A stretch of 64,000 nucleotides of DNA from an uncultured bacterium. Its GTDB lineage: Bacteria > Actinomycetota > Coriobacteriia > Coriobacteriales > Coriobacteriaceae. The stretch lies in contig CAJMMD010000005.1 in the NCBI GenBank assembly GCA_905214465.1, positions 1-64,000 on the forward strand, written 5' to 3'. Shown here in pieces: positions 51,840-61,322 of the stretch. Within the stretch, counting starts at the first letter, position 1; each line of letters begins with the position of its first letter. The translations under genes were made by a program, and so were the position numbers. The notes beneath the pieces are model-generated. The model had not been told where the DNA came from and ran no database searches. It saw only the letters and a program-made list of their open reading frames with translations.

Positions 51840-53198
51840 CTATGCCTCCTCAACGGGATCGACGGACAGGACGATTTCGCTGGCACCCAGGTCGAGTGCG
51901 CGTTGAATCACCTTAGCCGGCAGCGGGAAGCTTTCCATGACGCTCGGTTTAAACGCGCGGACTTTGCCCGCAAACACTTCTTCGCCGTTGGCCAAGATGC
52001 GTACTCGAGCGGTATCGACCGGCCGGCGTACGCGGAAGTTGAGCTTGGTGAGCGCCACAGCCGTAATGCGTCCCGGCAGCGCGTAGCCCGCAATGCCGGC
52101 AGGGGAGACCGTGAGCTCGCAGCTCGTGTCCGCGACCGCGTTCGTTTCGGCCCCGCCACCCAGCGCGTACGCCGCCGCGGCTGCACCGGCGCGCTCGGAC
52201 TCGGTCGTCACGTTGTCGGCCAGGTCGTGCACGTGCAGCACGTTGCCACAGGCAAAGATGCCCGGCACGCCTGTCTGGAGGCTCTGGTCAACTACGGCGC
52301 CGCGCGTGCGTGGGTCAAGCTCCACGCCCGCGGCAACCGAAAGCTCGTTCTCGGGAATCAATCCCACCGAAAGCAGCAGTGTGTCACACGGAACAACGCG
52401 CTCGGTCCCCGGAATGGGCGCCAGGCGCTCGTCGACCTGGCTTACCTCGACGGCCTCCACGCGGTCGTGCCCGATCACGCGCGTGACCGTGGTGGACAGG
52501 TGCAGCGGAATGTCAAAGTCGTCCAGGCAGTTCTTCACATTGCGGCGCAGGCCGTTGGCGTACGGCATGAGCTCGTACACGCCCTCGACCGAAATCCCCT
52601 CGAGCGTGCAGCGACGTGCCATGATAAGCCCGATATCGCCCGAACCCAAAATGACGGCGCGCGAGCCGGGTTTGAGGTTTTCGATATTGATGTATCGCTG
52701 CGCCAAGCCGGCCGTAAATACGCCGGCGGGACGGCTACCGGGAATCTTGATCTCGCTGCGGGTGCGCTCGCGGCAGCCCATGGCAAGGACGACCGCGCGC
52801 CCGGTGAGCTGCAGCATGCCGGCAGGGCTCATGAGCGTGACGGCATGGACCGCAGTGTCTTCCGCAGGCTCGCCTGAATCAATCCCAAGCACCATGCTGT
52901 TCAGGAACAGCGCAATGTCGGTTGCGTGCACCTGGTCGATAAAGCGCTGCGCGTACTCAGGACCGGTGAGCTCCTGTTTAAAGTGCGACAGGCCAAAGCC
53001 GGGGTGGATGCACTGGCGGAGGATGCCGCCCAGGTGCTGCTCGCGCTCCACGATGGCCACGCGCGCTCCGGCCTTATGCGCGGCCAGCGCGGCCGCCATG
53101 CCGGAGGGGCCGCCGCCGATAACGACCACGTCAAAGACTTGCGTTTGTACGGCTTCTACGACGCCGCAATCAATCGTGCTCGATCCGAATTCCGCCAT
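51840..53198 (-). CDS. NAD(FAD)-dependent dehydrogenase (pyridine nucleotide-disulfide oxidoreductase family)
   Basis: 452 residues. FAD loop VVIGGGPSGMAAALAA, then the CIHPGFGLSHF segment and a second dinucleotide loop AVILGSGDIGLIMARR; a late ACGNVLHVHDLADNV motif binds flavin. Works with the GlpA-like protein that precedes it and the DUF1667 protein that follows. Starts one base after the upstream stop, so the three are one operon. Substrate is likely glycerol-3-phosphate or another small hydroxyacid; no glpK is nearby. Confidence 0.87.
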   Translation of the reverse strand: MAEFGSSTIDCGVVEAVQTQVFDVVVIGGGPSGMAAALAAHKAGARVAIVEREQHLGGILRQCIHPGFGLSHFKQELTGPEYAQRFIDQVHATDIALFLNSMVLGIDSGEPAEDTAVHAVTLMSPAGMLQLTGRAVVLAMGCRERTRSEIKIPGSRPAGVFTAGLAQRYINIENLKPGSRAVILGSGDIGLIMARRCTLEGISVEGVYELMPYANGLRRNVKNCLDDFDIPLHLSTTVTRVIGHDRVEAVEVSQVDERLAPIPGTERVVPCDTLLLSVGLIPENELSVAAGVELDPRTRGAVVDQSLQTGVPGIFACGNVLHVHDLADNVTTESERAGAAAAAYALGGGAETNAVADTSCELTVSPAGIAGYALPGRITAVALTKLNFRVRRPVDTARVRILANGEEVFAGKVRAFKPSVMESFPLPAKVIQRALDLGASEIVLSVDPVEEA

Positions 53199-53199
53199 C

Positions 53200-54657
53200 C
53201 TAGCGCACCCCCTTCAGCGGTCCCTCAACCAGCCAAGATCCGGCGTCCTCCAGTAATACCTCGCTGGGGTCGCAGTCCAGCTCTCGGGCAAGGATCGCCA
53301 CCACACGGCTCTGGCAAAAGCCACTTTGGCACCGACCCATGCCGGCACGGCAGCGGCGCTTAACGCCCTCGACCGAAACTGCGCCCGGGCGACGTCGGAT
53401 CGCGGTCACAATCTCGGCCTCGGGCACCGTCTCGCAGCGGCAGACAATCTGCCCCCACGCAGGATCGGACTCAATGAGCTCTTCCTTGCGCGCAAGCGGC
53501 GCGCGGTCAAAGTCGTCCGGCGCAAGGCGGATCGGGTCCCAATCGGCACGTTCGCGCAGGGTCACGCCCGCATTGCGCAGCACCTGTTCCATGCGTTCGG
53601 CAATGGCCGGCGCGCTCGCCACGCCCGGCGACTGAATGCCCGCCGCCTGGAACAGGCCCGGCACCACGGCCGACTGCCCAATAAAAAAGTCGTTCGTACC
53701 TTGAATGACCGGGCGCCCGCCGGCGAACGCGCGCACCACGCGGCGCGTGTCCAGGTCGGGCACCAGCTTGCGCGCGCCGGTCAGGAGCGCGTTGACGTCG
53801 TCCGCATAGGTCTGCGTGTCGCCCGGTTCGCGCACGGCAGCCGTGGCGGTGATCACGGTGTTGCCATGCACAGTGCCTGTCACGATAACGCCCTTGGACA
53901 CCGGCGTGGGTACGGGGTAGAGCGGCATGAGCGTGCGCGGCTCCTTATCCAGCACCACGATGTTGCCCTGACGCCAGACCATCTGGAACTCCTCGGCGCC
54001 TGCCATATGCGAGATGTCGGCGGCTCCGTTGCCCGCGGCGTTGATCAGGTAGCGGCAGCGCGCGTCTCCGGCGGGCGTCGCCAGCGTAAAGCGCGTGGCT
54101 CCGTCATCCGAGCCGGCAACTTCAATTGCCTCCACCGGCGCAGACCGCATAAACGTCACGCCGTTGGCAACTGCGTTCTCCAGCGCGGCGATGGCAACCT
54201 CAAACGGGTCGACAAACCCAGTCGATGGGCACCATAACGCGCACGTTGCATTGGCACTGGCGCGCGGCTCTAATATGTGGATGCGGTCGGGTCCGACGAT
54301 CGACAGCTCGGGCACTCCGTTGGCCAGGCCGTTGCACCGTAGCTGCTCCAGATGCGCGCGGTCCTCGTCGTTAAAGCCCAACACCATCGACCCGGTGCGG
54401 CAGAACAGAAAGCCCAGCTCCTGCGCCCACGTACCGTACAACTCGCAGCCACGGGCGTTGACCTGCGCCTTTACGGTGCCCGGTGTCGGATCGTAGCCGG
54501 CGTGCACCAGGCCGCCATTGGCCTTCGACGCGCCCAGCGCAATATCGTTAGCCGCCTCGACCACGCAAATGGACAGGTCAAACCGCGCGAGCTGCCGCGC
54601 GATGGCGCATCCGGTGATGCCCGCGCCCACAATCGCGATATCAAACGTTTCTGTCAC
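53200..54657 (-). CDS. GlpA-like FAD-dependent oxidoreductase with C-terminal [2Fe-2S] (BFD-like) domain
   Basis: 485 residues. DAO-family flavoprotein: FAD loop IAIVGAGITGCAIARQLA, GLVHAGYD-type active-site region (ANGGLVHAGYD), and a C-terminal Cys set CRCE...CRAGMGRCQSGFC for a [2Fe-2S] cluster. Resembles anaerobic glycerol-3-phosphate dehydrogenase GlpA and L-2-hydroxyglutarate oxidases. Start is GTG 54657 (minus) after GGGAGG. First gene of the trio. Confidence 0.87.
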   Translation of the reverse strand: MTETFDIAIVGAGITGCAIARQLARFDLSICVVEAANDIALGASKANGGLVHAGYDPTPGTVKAQVNARGCELYGTWAQELGFLFCRTGSMVLGFNDEDRAHLEQLRCNGLANGVPELSIVGPDRIHILEPRASANATCALWCPSTGFVDPFEVAIAALENAVANGVTFMRSAPVEAIEVAGSDDGATRFTLATPAGDARCRYLINAAGNGAADISHMAGAEEFQMVWRQGNIVVLDKEPRTLMPLYPVPTPVSKGVIVTGTVHGNTVITATAAVREPGDTQTYADDVNALLTGARKLVPDLDTRRVVRAFAGGRPVIQGTNDFFIGQSAVVPGLFQAAGIQSPGVASAPAIAERMEQVLRNAGVTLRERADWDPIRLAPDDFDRAPLARKEELIESDPAWGQIVCRCETVPEAEIVTAIRRRPGAVSVEGVKRRCRAGMGRCQSGFCQSRVVAILARELDCDPSEVLLEDAGSWLVEGPLKGVR

Positions 54658-54674
54658 AGTGCCTCCCAGACGAG

Positions 54675-54689
54675 TTGACAGGCTGTCAA
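54675..54689. promoter_or_regulatory. Palindromic operator candidate upstream of the flavoprotein trio
   Basis: TTGACAG-g-CTGTCAA, perfect 7-bp arms, 18 bases ahead of the minus-strand start. Close enough to the start to block transcription or translation. Confidence 0.5.
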
Positions 54690-54826
54690 TACGACTATCC
54701 TACGGTCTGCACACCCCCAGTGCGGCGGCAATGCGGCGAACAGCCCCGCAACACCCGCCAACGGCAGACGAGGGGAGACTCAGTAACGTCGATAACCTCG
54801 TCTGCCGCCCCTGGTGTCAGAGTTTT

Positions 54827-55043
54827 GTCTCGTTCTGTAACATCTGGGACTGTTTTTGCCGAGTAACTGTTACAGATTGAGACATTCGGTTTGAACGGTT
54901 TTCTTTGTCTCGATCTGTAACAGTAAGAGGGGTTTTGGGGCCCCAGTTGTTACAGATCGAGATTGAAGTCGGGGAGGGACCCCTGTGTCTCGATCTGTAA
55001 CACCTAGACCCGGATTCCGCTCCCACTTGTTACAGATTGAGAT
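54827..55043. repeat. Six-copy alternating repeat array, 80-nt period
   Basis: Six 16-base copies of GTCTCGATCTGTAACA at 54827, 54868 (inverted), 54907, 54948 (inverted), 54987 and 55028 (inverted). Gaps are 25, 23, 25, 23 and 25 bases and all differ in sequence; same-strand copies are exactly 80 bases apart. Each pair can fold into a 15-16-bp hairpin with a 25-base loop. It fills the divergent gap between the flavoprotein trio (minus) and the zinc-ribbon protein (plus). No cas-like gene nearby. The rest of 54690-54826 and 55044-55143 shows no gene. Confidence 0.92.
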
Positions 55044-55143
55044 GTTTGTGTCCGCGCCAGCCCCGTACCCGGCCGTGGTCCCATATAAACAAACCCCGTG
55101 GTAAACTTGACTGGACTGTAAATATTCCGAAAGGTACACCTCA

Positions 55144-55575
55144 ATGTCCAAATACATCAACGAGCTCATGTCACCGCAGCTTATGGGCGTCATCTATGCC
55201 TTTGTTGGCTTTATCATCGCCCTGTACGTGCTGTCGGTCGTCTATGTGTTCATCGACGCTCGCCGCCGCGGCGCCAGCGCCTACGTGGCATGGGGCATCA
55301 TCGCCCTCATCCCGTTTGTGGGCCTCATTGCCTACCTGGTCCTGCGCCCGCACTCCTACGCTGCCGACCGCGAGGAGCAGGAGCTGGACATGGCCCTGCG
55401 CGAGCGCCAGCTTGCCCAGTACGGCACCTGCCCGCAGTGCGGCGCCCCCATCGAGAAGGACTTTGTCGTCTGTCCCGTGTGCGACACTCAGGTTCGCAAC
55501 GTGTGCCCCAGCTGCCATCGTCCGCTCGACGCGCACTGGAAGGTCTGCCCTTACTGCCGAACTCGCATCCAGTAA
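55144..55575 (+). CDS. Small membrane protein with double zinc ribbon
   Basis: 143 residues. Two N-terminal transmembrane helices (about 13-37 and 46-66) with an RRR loop, a charged linker, then two CxxC pairs twice: CPQCGAPI...CPVC and CPSCHRPL...CPYC, forming a double zinc ribbon facing the cytoplasm. The first helical part resembles PLDc_N-like anchors. Function unknown. Start ATG 55144 after GAAAGG. Its own terminator follows. Confidence 0.78.
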   Translation: MSKYINELMSPQLMGVIYAFVGFIIALYVLSVVYVFIDARRRGASAYVAWGIIALIPFVGLIAYLVLRPHSYAADREEQELDMALRERQLAQYGTCPQCGAPIEKDFVVCPVCDTQVRNVCPSCHRPLDAHWKVCPYCRTRIQ

Positions 55576-55672
55576 CGCATCCATCGCCGGGCCGGCCGCA
55601 AGCCACGGGCACCGCGCGCCACGCGCAAGCTCACACACCCCGCCCCCACACGATGAAGCATGCGTAGAAAAT

Positions 55673-55703
55673 CGCCCGCCGTGCCATTAAGGTGCGGCGG
55701 GCG
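55673..55703 (+). terminator. Terminator of the zinc-ribbon gene
   Basis: CGCCCGCCG (55673-55681) pairs with CGGCGGGCG (55695-55703), weak T-containing tail that already forms the next promoter. Confidence 0.65.
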
Positions 55704-55704
55704 C

Positions 55705-55732
55705 TTGTATACCAAGGCAACCTGCCTATAAT
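55705..55732 (+). promoter_or_regulatory. Promoter of thrS
   Basis: TTGTAT (55705-55710), 16 bases, TATAAT (55727-55732). About 70 bases upstream of the thrS start; no T-box-like sequence in this short leader. Confidence 0.7.
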
Positions 55733-55802
55733 GATGCAAGTCAAAAACGCCGAGCGCATCGCACGCACTTGCATCAGACATCCGAGAGGAGAAAACATAC
55801 CC

Positions 55803-57566
<1,764 letters not shown>

Positions 57567-57589
57567 GGTAAGCTTCACAACAATTTACA

Positions 57590-57625
57590 AAGGCGACCGT
57601 CCACAAAGGGCGGTCGCCTTTTTTC
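57590..57625 (+). terminator. First terminator after thrS
   Basis: AAGGCGACCGTCC (57590-57602) pairs with GGGCGGTCGCCTT (57608-57620, one wobble), then TTTTTC. Confidence 0.92.
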
Positions 57626-57641
57626 TTACCAAAATAAGAAA

Positions 57642-57666
57642 AGCCGCTGGTTGAGCGGCTTTTTTT
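57642..57666. terminator. Second terminator after thrS
   Basis: AGCCGCT-ggttg-AGCGGCT followed by TTTTTT. It ends 13 bases before the left inverted repeat at 57680, so it also shields thrS from a promoter pointing left. Confidence 0.9.
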
Positions 57667-57679
57667 GTTGCACAAAAAG

Positions 57680-57801
57680 GTACAGGTTTTTGTAGAGGGG
57701 TATGGAGATGTACCTACTAGCAGTACATTTTGCGTAATCTGGGCAAACGCTGATTGATTGCTCGTATAATGTCATCTGTCGAAAGATACAAAAACCTGTA
57801 C
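57680..57801 (+). promoter_or_regulatory. Candidate invertible promoter of the polysaccharide locus
   Basis: Perfect 15-bp inverted repeats GTACAGGTTTTTGTA (57680-57694) and TACAAAAACCTGTAC (57787-57801) enclose 92 bases with a consensus -10 TATAAT at 57765-57770 pointing right, and a dyad ATGTAC-n9-GTACAT (57708-57728). No good -35 is present 17 bases upstream. This is the layout of phase-variable promoters that control capsule loci in gut bacteria. No invertase gene is visible in the window. Confidence 0.5.
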
Positions 57802-57892
57802 TTTTGCGACTGCGCCTAGCTGCGAGCGAGAAGCCTGTTCTAAACGCCCCTGCATTTGCGTGCATCGCAAAGCCAAAAGAGGGGGCGAGAAC

Positions 57893-58483
57893 ATGGAACA
57901 GACGACACGGCGCCAAGAGCAGCTGCCGGGCGCATTTAATGGCGCCACCACCAACAGCCAGCACGGCCGCGTCCGCTGGTATCTGGTTCACACCCCCCAT
58001 GGAAAAGAGCGCGAGACCTGTGAAAAGGTCCGCCCCATTATCCCGCACGAGCTGATGCAGGACGCTTTTGTAATGCAAAAGGAGTTCTGGTTTAAGCGGG
58101 ACGGCGCATGGTCGCTCCAAACCAAACCTATGTACAAGGAATATTTTTTCGTCGCTACGCACGATGCCGCCGCGCTCGATAGGGCTTTGGCCCAGTTGAG
58201 CTTTGGCTGTCGCATCGCCGGCAGTAGGGAGCGGGCGTACATGCCCATGCCGGATGACGCGCAGGACTGGTACCGCAGCGTGCTGGACGACGACGGCGTG
58301 GTGCGCAACAGCGTCGCCCGCATAGAAGACGGCGTGTTGCACATAGAGCAGGGGCCCTTGGTGGGGCAAGAGGCCCGCGTAAAGAAAATCGACCGTCATA
58401 AACGCTGGTGCCTGGTAGACGTGGGCGAGGGTGACTCCGCATTTAGGGAGTTACTTCCGCTCGACGTGCCCAGCAAAACGTAA
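57893..58483 (+). CDS. NusG-like transcription antiterminator (LoaP/UpxY/RfaH type)
   Basis: 196 residues. N-terminal NGN domain (RWYLVHTPHGKERETCEKVR...YKEYFFVATHDAAAL) and a C-terminal KOW motif (EQGPLVGQEARVKKIDRHKR). Specialised NusG paralogues at the head of polysaccharide operons let RNA polymerase read through to the distal genes. ATG 57893 after AGAGGGGGCGAG; ATG 57860 is in frame but lacks a site. First gene of the polysaccharide locus and directly behind the candidate invertible promoter. Confidence 0.87.
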   Translation: MEQTTRRQEQLPGAFNGATTNSQHGRVRWYLVHTPHGKERETCEKVRPIIPHELMQDAFVMQKEFWFKRDGAWSLQTKPMYKEYFFVATHDAAALDRALAQLSFGCRIAGSRERAYMPMPDDAQDWYRSVLDDDGVVRNSVARIEDGVLHIEQGPLVGQEARVKKIDRHKRWCLVDVGEGDSAFRELLPLDVPSKT

Positions 58484-58529
58484 GGGAGACGTTGTACCAG
58501 CAAATCGTTCGTTTTTTGAATTCATGGAC

Positions 58530-58539
58530 GGGGGGGGGG
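58530..58539 (+). repeat. G10 homopolymer tract
   Basis: Ten consecutive G lie 3 codons after an in-frame ATG (58524) of the sugar transferase frame and 30 bases before the chosen GTG start. Tracts this long are prone to slippage. It is followed by the recurrent phrase ggggacagg. Confidence 0.8.
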
Positions 58540-58568
58540 TTCCTGGGGACAGGGACGTAAGTTTTATC

Positions 58569-59321
58569 GTGACTGCTAATAAAGAAGTGACAGAGAGCAA
58601 TGCGCCCGTAGGGGCGGCGCTGATTGCTCAGGCCATGGACCGGCGTGAAGGCGCCGGTCGATATAAGGCCATGCAATCCATCATGGACTGGGACAACTCG
58701 CGCCTGGCCTACCGTGCCGTCAAGCGCGCCTTCGACATCGTGTTCAGCGGTTGTGTGCTGGCCGTCATCGCCGTACCGAGCCTGATGCTCGCTGCGGTCA
58801 TACGCCTTGAGAGCGAGGGCAACCCGTTCTACAGCCAGATCCGCGTGGGCCAGACCCACCGCGACGGCAGCCTGTCCACCTTCCGCATGTGGAAGTTCCG
58901 CTCCATGTACAAGGATGCCGACGAGCGCCTCGCCGAGCTCAAGGAGCAGAACGAGATCGCCGGTGCCATGTTCAAGATGCGCGAGGACCCCCGCGTCACC
59001 AGGATCGGCAGGTTCATCCGCAAGCACTCCATCGACGAGTTCCCGCAGTTCCTAAACGTGTTCCTGGGGCAGATGTCCGTCGTGGGCCCGCGCCCGCCGC
59101 TGCCTAACGAGGTGGCCGAGTACACAGAATTCGACCTGCAGCGTCTGGCCGTCAAGCCCGGCATCACCGGCTGGTGGCAGGTGACCGACCGCAATTCAAC
59201 GGGTTTCGACGGAATGGTCCAGCGCGACCTTGAGTACATAGCCAAGCGCGGCGTCATCACGGATCTCAAGATCGTTCTACTCACTGTCGTCGAGGTAATT
59301 ACGGGAAGCGGGGCGTGCTAG
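58569..59321 (+). CDS. Initiating sugar-phosphate transferase (polyprenyl glycosylphosphotransferase)
   Basis: 250 residues if started at GTG 58569. Moves a sugar phosphate to undecaprenyl phosphate, the first step of repeat-unit synthesis. One N-terminal membrane helix (KRAFDIVFSGCVLAVIAVPS), then the catalytic domain with FRMWKFRSMYKDAD, RIGRFIRKHSIDEFPQ, QMSVVGPRPPLPNEV and GITGWWQVTDR. ATG 58524 would add 15 residues encoded across the G10 tract; I judge that part non-coding because it contains an intergenic repeat phrase, but it is open. Overlaps the next start by 7 bases. Confidence 0.87.
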   Translation: MTANKEVTESNAPVGAALIAQAMDRREGAGRYKAMQSIMDWDNSRLAYRAVKRAFDIVFSGCVLAVIAVPSLMLAAVIRLESEGNPFYSQIRVGQTHRDGSLSTFRMWKFRSMYKDADERLAELKEQNEIAGAMFKMREDPRVTRIGRFIRKHSIDEFPQFLNVFLGQMSVVGPRPPLPNEVAEYTEFDLQRLAVKPGITGWWQVTDRNSTGFDGMVQRDLEYIAKRGVITDLKIVLLTVVEVITGSGAC

Positions 59322-60073
59322 TGTCAGCCGGCAATCGTTATCCAATTCTGAACACGTATGTAAACGCCATCTCGCTTGACGAGACGGTGGATGAAATCGA
59401 GAAGATCATCGCGAGGGGCGTACCGACCCAGCATGTCGTAATCAACGCCTCCAAGGTCAACCTGATGGAGGCGGATCCCGATCTCGCGTCAATCGTCAAC
59501 GAATGCCCCCTGATCAACGCCGACGGCGCCTCGATCGTCTGGGCGGCGAAAAAGCTGGGGGTTCCTCTCGGGGAACGCGTCACGGGCATCGACCTGTTCC
59601 AGAGGCTTGTCGGGCTGGCGTCCGAGAAGGGCTACCGCATCTACCTCTTCGGGGCGAAGGAAGAGGTGGTCACCAAGGTCAAAGCGATTTTCGAGGACAG
59701 GTACCCGGGCATCCAGATCGCAGGGTATCGCAACGGCTACTTCACCGAGGCGGACGAGCCCCAGATCGTATCCGATATGGCCGCCTCGGGAGCCGACATG
59801 ATGTTCGTCGCTTTCTCCTCTCCCAAGAAAGAGTACTGGGTCCACAAGTACATCGACCAGATCGGAATCCCCTTCGTCATGGGCGTCGGCGGCAGCTTCG
59901 ATGTTGTTGCCGGCGTAACCGACCGAGCTCCGACGTGGATGCAGAAGCGCGGCCTGGAGTGGTTCTACCGCTTCATCCAGGAGCCCGGAAGGCTGTGGAA
60001 ACGCTACATCATCGGCAACCTAAAATTCGTCGCCCTCACGTATAAATACAAGTTCGCTAAGAAAGGTGAATAG
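59315..60073 (+). CDS. WecG/TagA/CpsF family glycosyltransferase (GT26)
   Basis: 252 residues. Transfers ManNAc or ManNAcA to a lipid-linked acceptor. Family motifs: INASKVNLMEADPDL, NADGASIVWAAK, RVTGIDLF and GVGGSFDVVAGVTDRAPTWM. GTG 59315 overlaps the previous stop; GTG 59321 is an alternative. With WecC and WecB encoded next, the donor is probably UDP-ManNAcA as in the WecG step of enterobacterial common antigen. Confidence 0.9.
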   Translation: MLVSAGNRYPILNTYVNAISLDETVDEIEKIIARGVPTQHVVINASKVNLMEADPDLASIVNECPLINADGASIVWAAKKLGVPLGERVTGIDLFQRLVGLASEKGYRIYLFGAKEEVVTKVKAIFEDRYPGIQIAGYRNGYFTEADEPQIVSDMAASGADMMFVAFSSPKKEYWVHKYIDQIGIPFVMGVGGSFDVVAGVTDRAPTWMQKRGLEWFYRFIQEPGRLWKRYIIGNLKFVALTYKYKFAKKGE

Positions 60074-60075
60074 CA

Positions 60076-61293
60076 ATGGTTAACGTTATCGGTCTCGGCT
60101 ACATCGGCCTGCCCACCGCCCTCATGATGGCATCCCACGGCGTGGAGGTCGTGGGCACGGATTACAACGAGGAGCTCGTCGCCACGCTCAACGCCGGCAA
60201 GACTACCTTCAAGGAGGAGGGCCTAGACGAGCTGTTCGCCGACGCCCTGAAGTCCGGAATCAAGTTCTCCACCGACTACCAGGTCTGCGACACCTACATC
60301 GTCTCGGTCCCCACTCCCTACGACAAGCTAGACAAGAAGATCGACCCCTGCTACGTCGTGGCGGCCTGCAAGACCGTCCTCGAGGTCGCGCCCGAGGGCG
60401 CCGTGCTCGTAGTCGAGTCCACCGTTTCGCCCAACACCATCGACCGCTTCGTTCGCCCGCTACTCATAGAGGCCGGCCGCGAGGACGTCAGGCTCGTCCA
60501 CGCCCCCGAGCGCATCATCCCGGGCAACATGGTCTACGAGCTGCTGCACAACAACCGCACCATCGGCGCCGACGACCCCGAGGTGGGCGAGGCCGTGGCG
60601 AAGGTCTACGCCAGCTTCTGCCAGGGCGAGATCTCCGTCACCGACATCCGCACCGCCGAGATGACCAAGGTCGTCGAGAACACCTTCCGCGCGGTGAACA
60701 TCGCCTTCTCCAACGAGCTCGCCAAGATCTGCCGCATCGGCGGCATGGACGTCGCCGAGGTCATCCGCATCGCCAACAAGCACCCGCGCGTGAACATCCT
60801 CAACCCCGGCCCGGGCGTCGGCGGCCACTGCATCCCGGTCGACCCGTGGTTCCTGGTCGGCGACTACCCCGAGACGGCCAACTTCATCCGCCTCGCCCTG
60901 CAGACAAACGCCTCCATGCCCGAGTACGTCATGCACCGGGCCCACGAGGTCATGGTCGAGCGCGGCATCACGGACGCCTCGAAGGTCGGCATCTACGGCC
61001 TCACCTACAAGGAGAACGTCGACGACGTCCGCGAGTCCCCGACGCTGCAGATGCTCGAGTCCATGTCCGAGCACCTCTGCGCCGGCTCCGTCAAGGTCTA
61101 CGACCCGTGGGTCGAGCGCGACGAGGTTCCCGGCCAGGTCCACTCTATGGATGAGTTCCTGGACGGACTGGAGATGGTGATCGTGATGGTCGGCCACTCC
61201 CAGGTCACGGACAACCCCGGCATCTTCGGCGAGCGCGTCCTCATCGACCCGCGCAACGTCTGCGGCGACGGAGAGAACGTCTACAAGCTGTAA
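60076..61293 (+). CDS. wecC: UDP-N-acetyl-D-mannosaminuronate dehydrogenase WecC
   Basis: 405 residues. Oxidises UDP-ManNAc to UDP-ManNAcA with NAD. N-terminal NAD loop VIGLGYIGLPTALMMA, TVSPNTIDRFV, the catalytic NPGPGVGGHCIPVDPW with active Cys, and VGIYGLTYKENVDDVRESP in the C-terminal domain. Starts 2 bases after the WecG-like gene (GAAAGGTGAATAGCA ahead). UDP-GlcNAcA dehydrogenase is less likely given wecB next door. Confidence 0.93.
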   Translation: MVNVIGLGYIGLPTALMMASHGVEVVGTDYNEELVATLNAGKTTFKEEGLDELFADALKSGIKFSTDYQVCDTYIVSVPTPYDKLDKKIDPCYVVAACKTVLEVAPEGAVLVVESTVSPNTIDRFVRPLLIEAGREDVRLVHAPERIIPGNMVYELLHNNRTIGADDPEVGEAVAKVYASFCQGEISVTDIRTAEMTKVVENTFRAVNIAFSNELAKICRIGGMDVAEVIRIANKHPRVNILNPGPGVGGHCIPVDPWFLVGDYPETANFIRLALQTNASMPEYVMHRAHEVMVERGITDASKVGIYGLTYKENVDDVRESPTLQMLESMSEHLCAGSVKVYDPWVERDEVPGQVHSMDEFLDGLEMVIVMVGHSQVTDNPGIFGERVLIDPRNVCGDGENVYKL

Positions 61294-61322
61294 GACCATG
61301 TGACTCTTCAGGAGAAATCGTT

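Noticed and set aside
54827..55043. CRISPR array
   Set aside because: Repeats are only 16 bases, alternate in orientation and have 23/25-base gaps; no cas genes or leader. Kept as an unclassified array instead.
57626..58399. 257-codon minus-strand frame
   Set aside because: Overlaps the NusG-like gene, two terminators and the inverted-repeat promoter; no motif.
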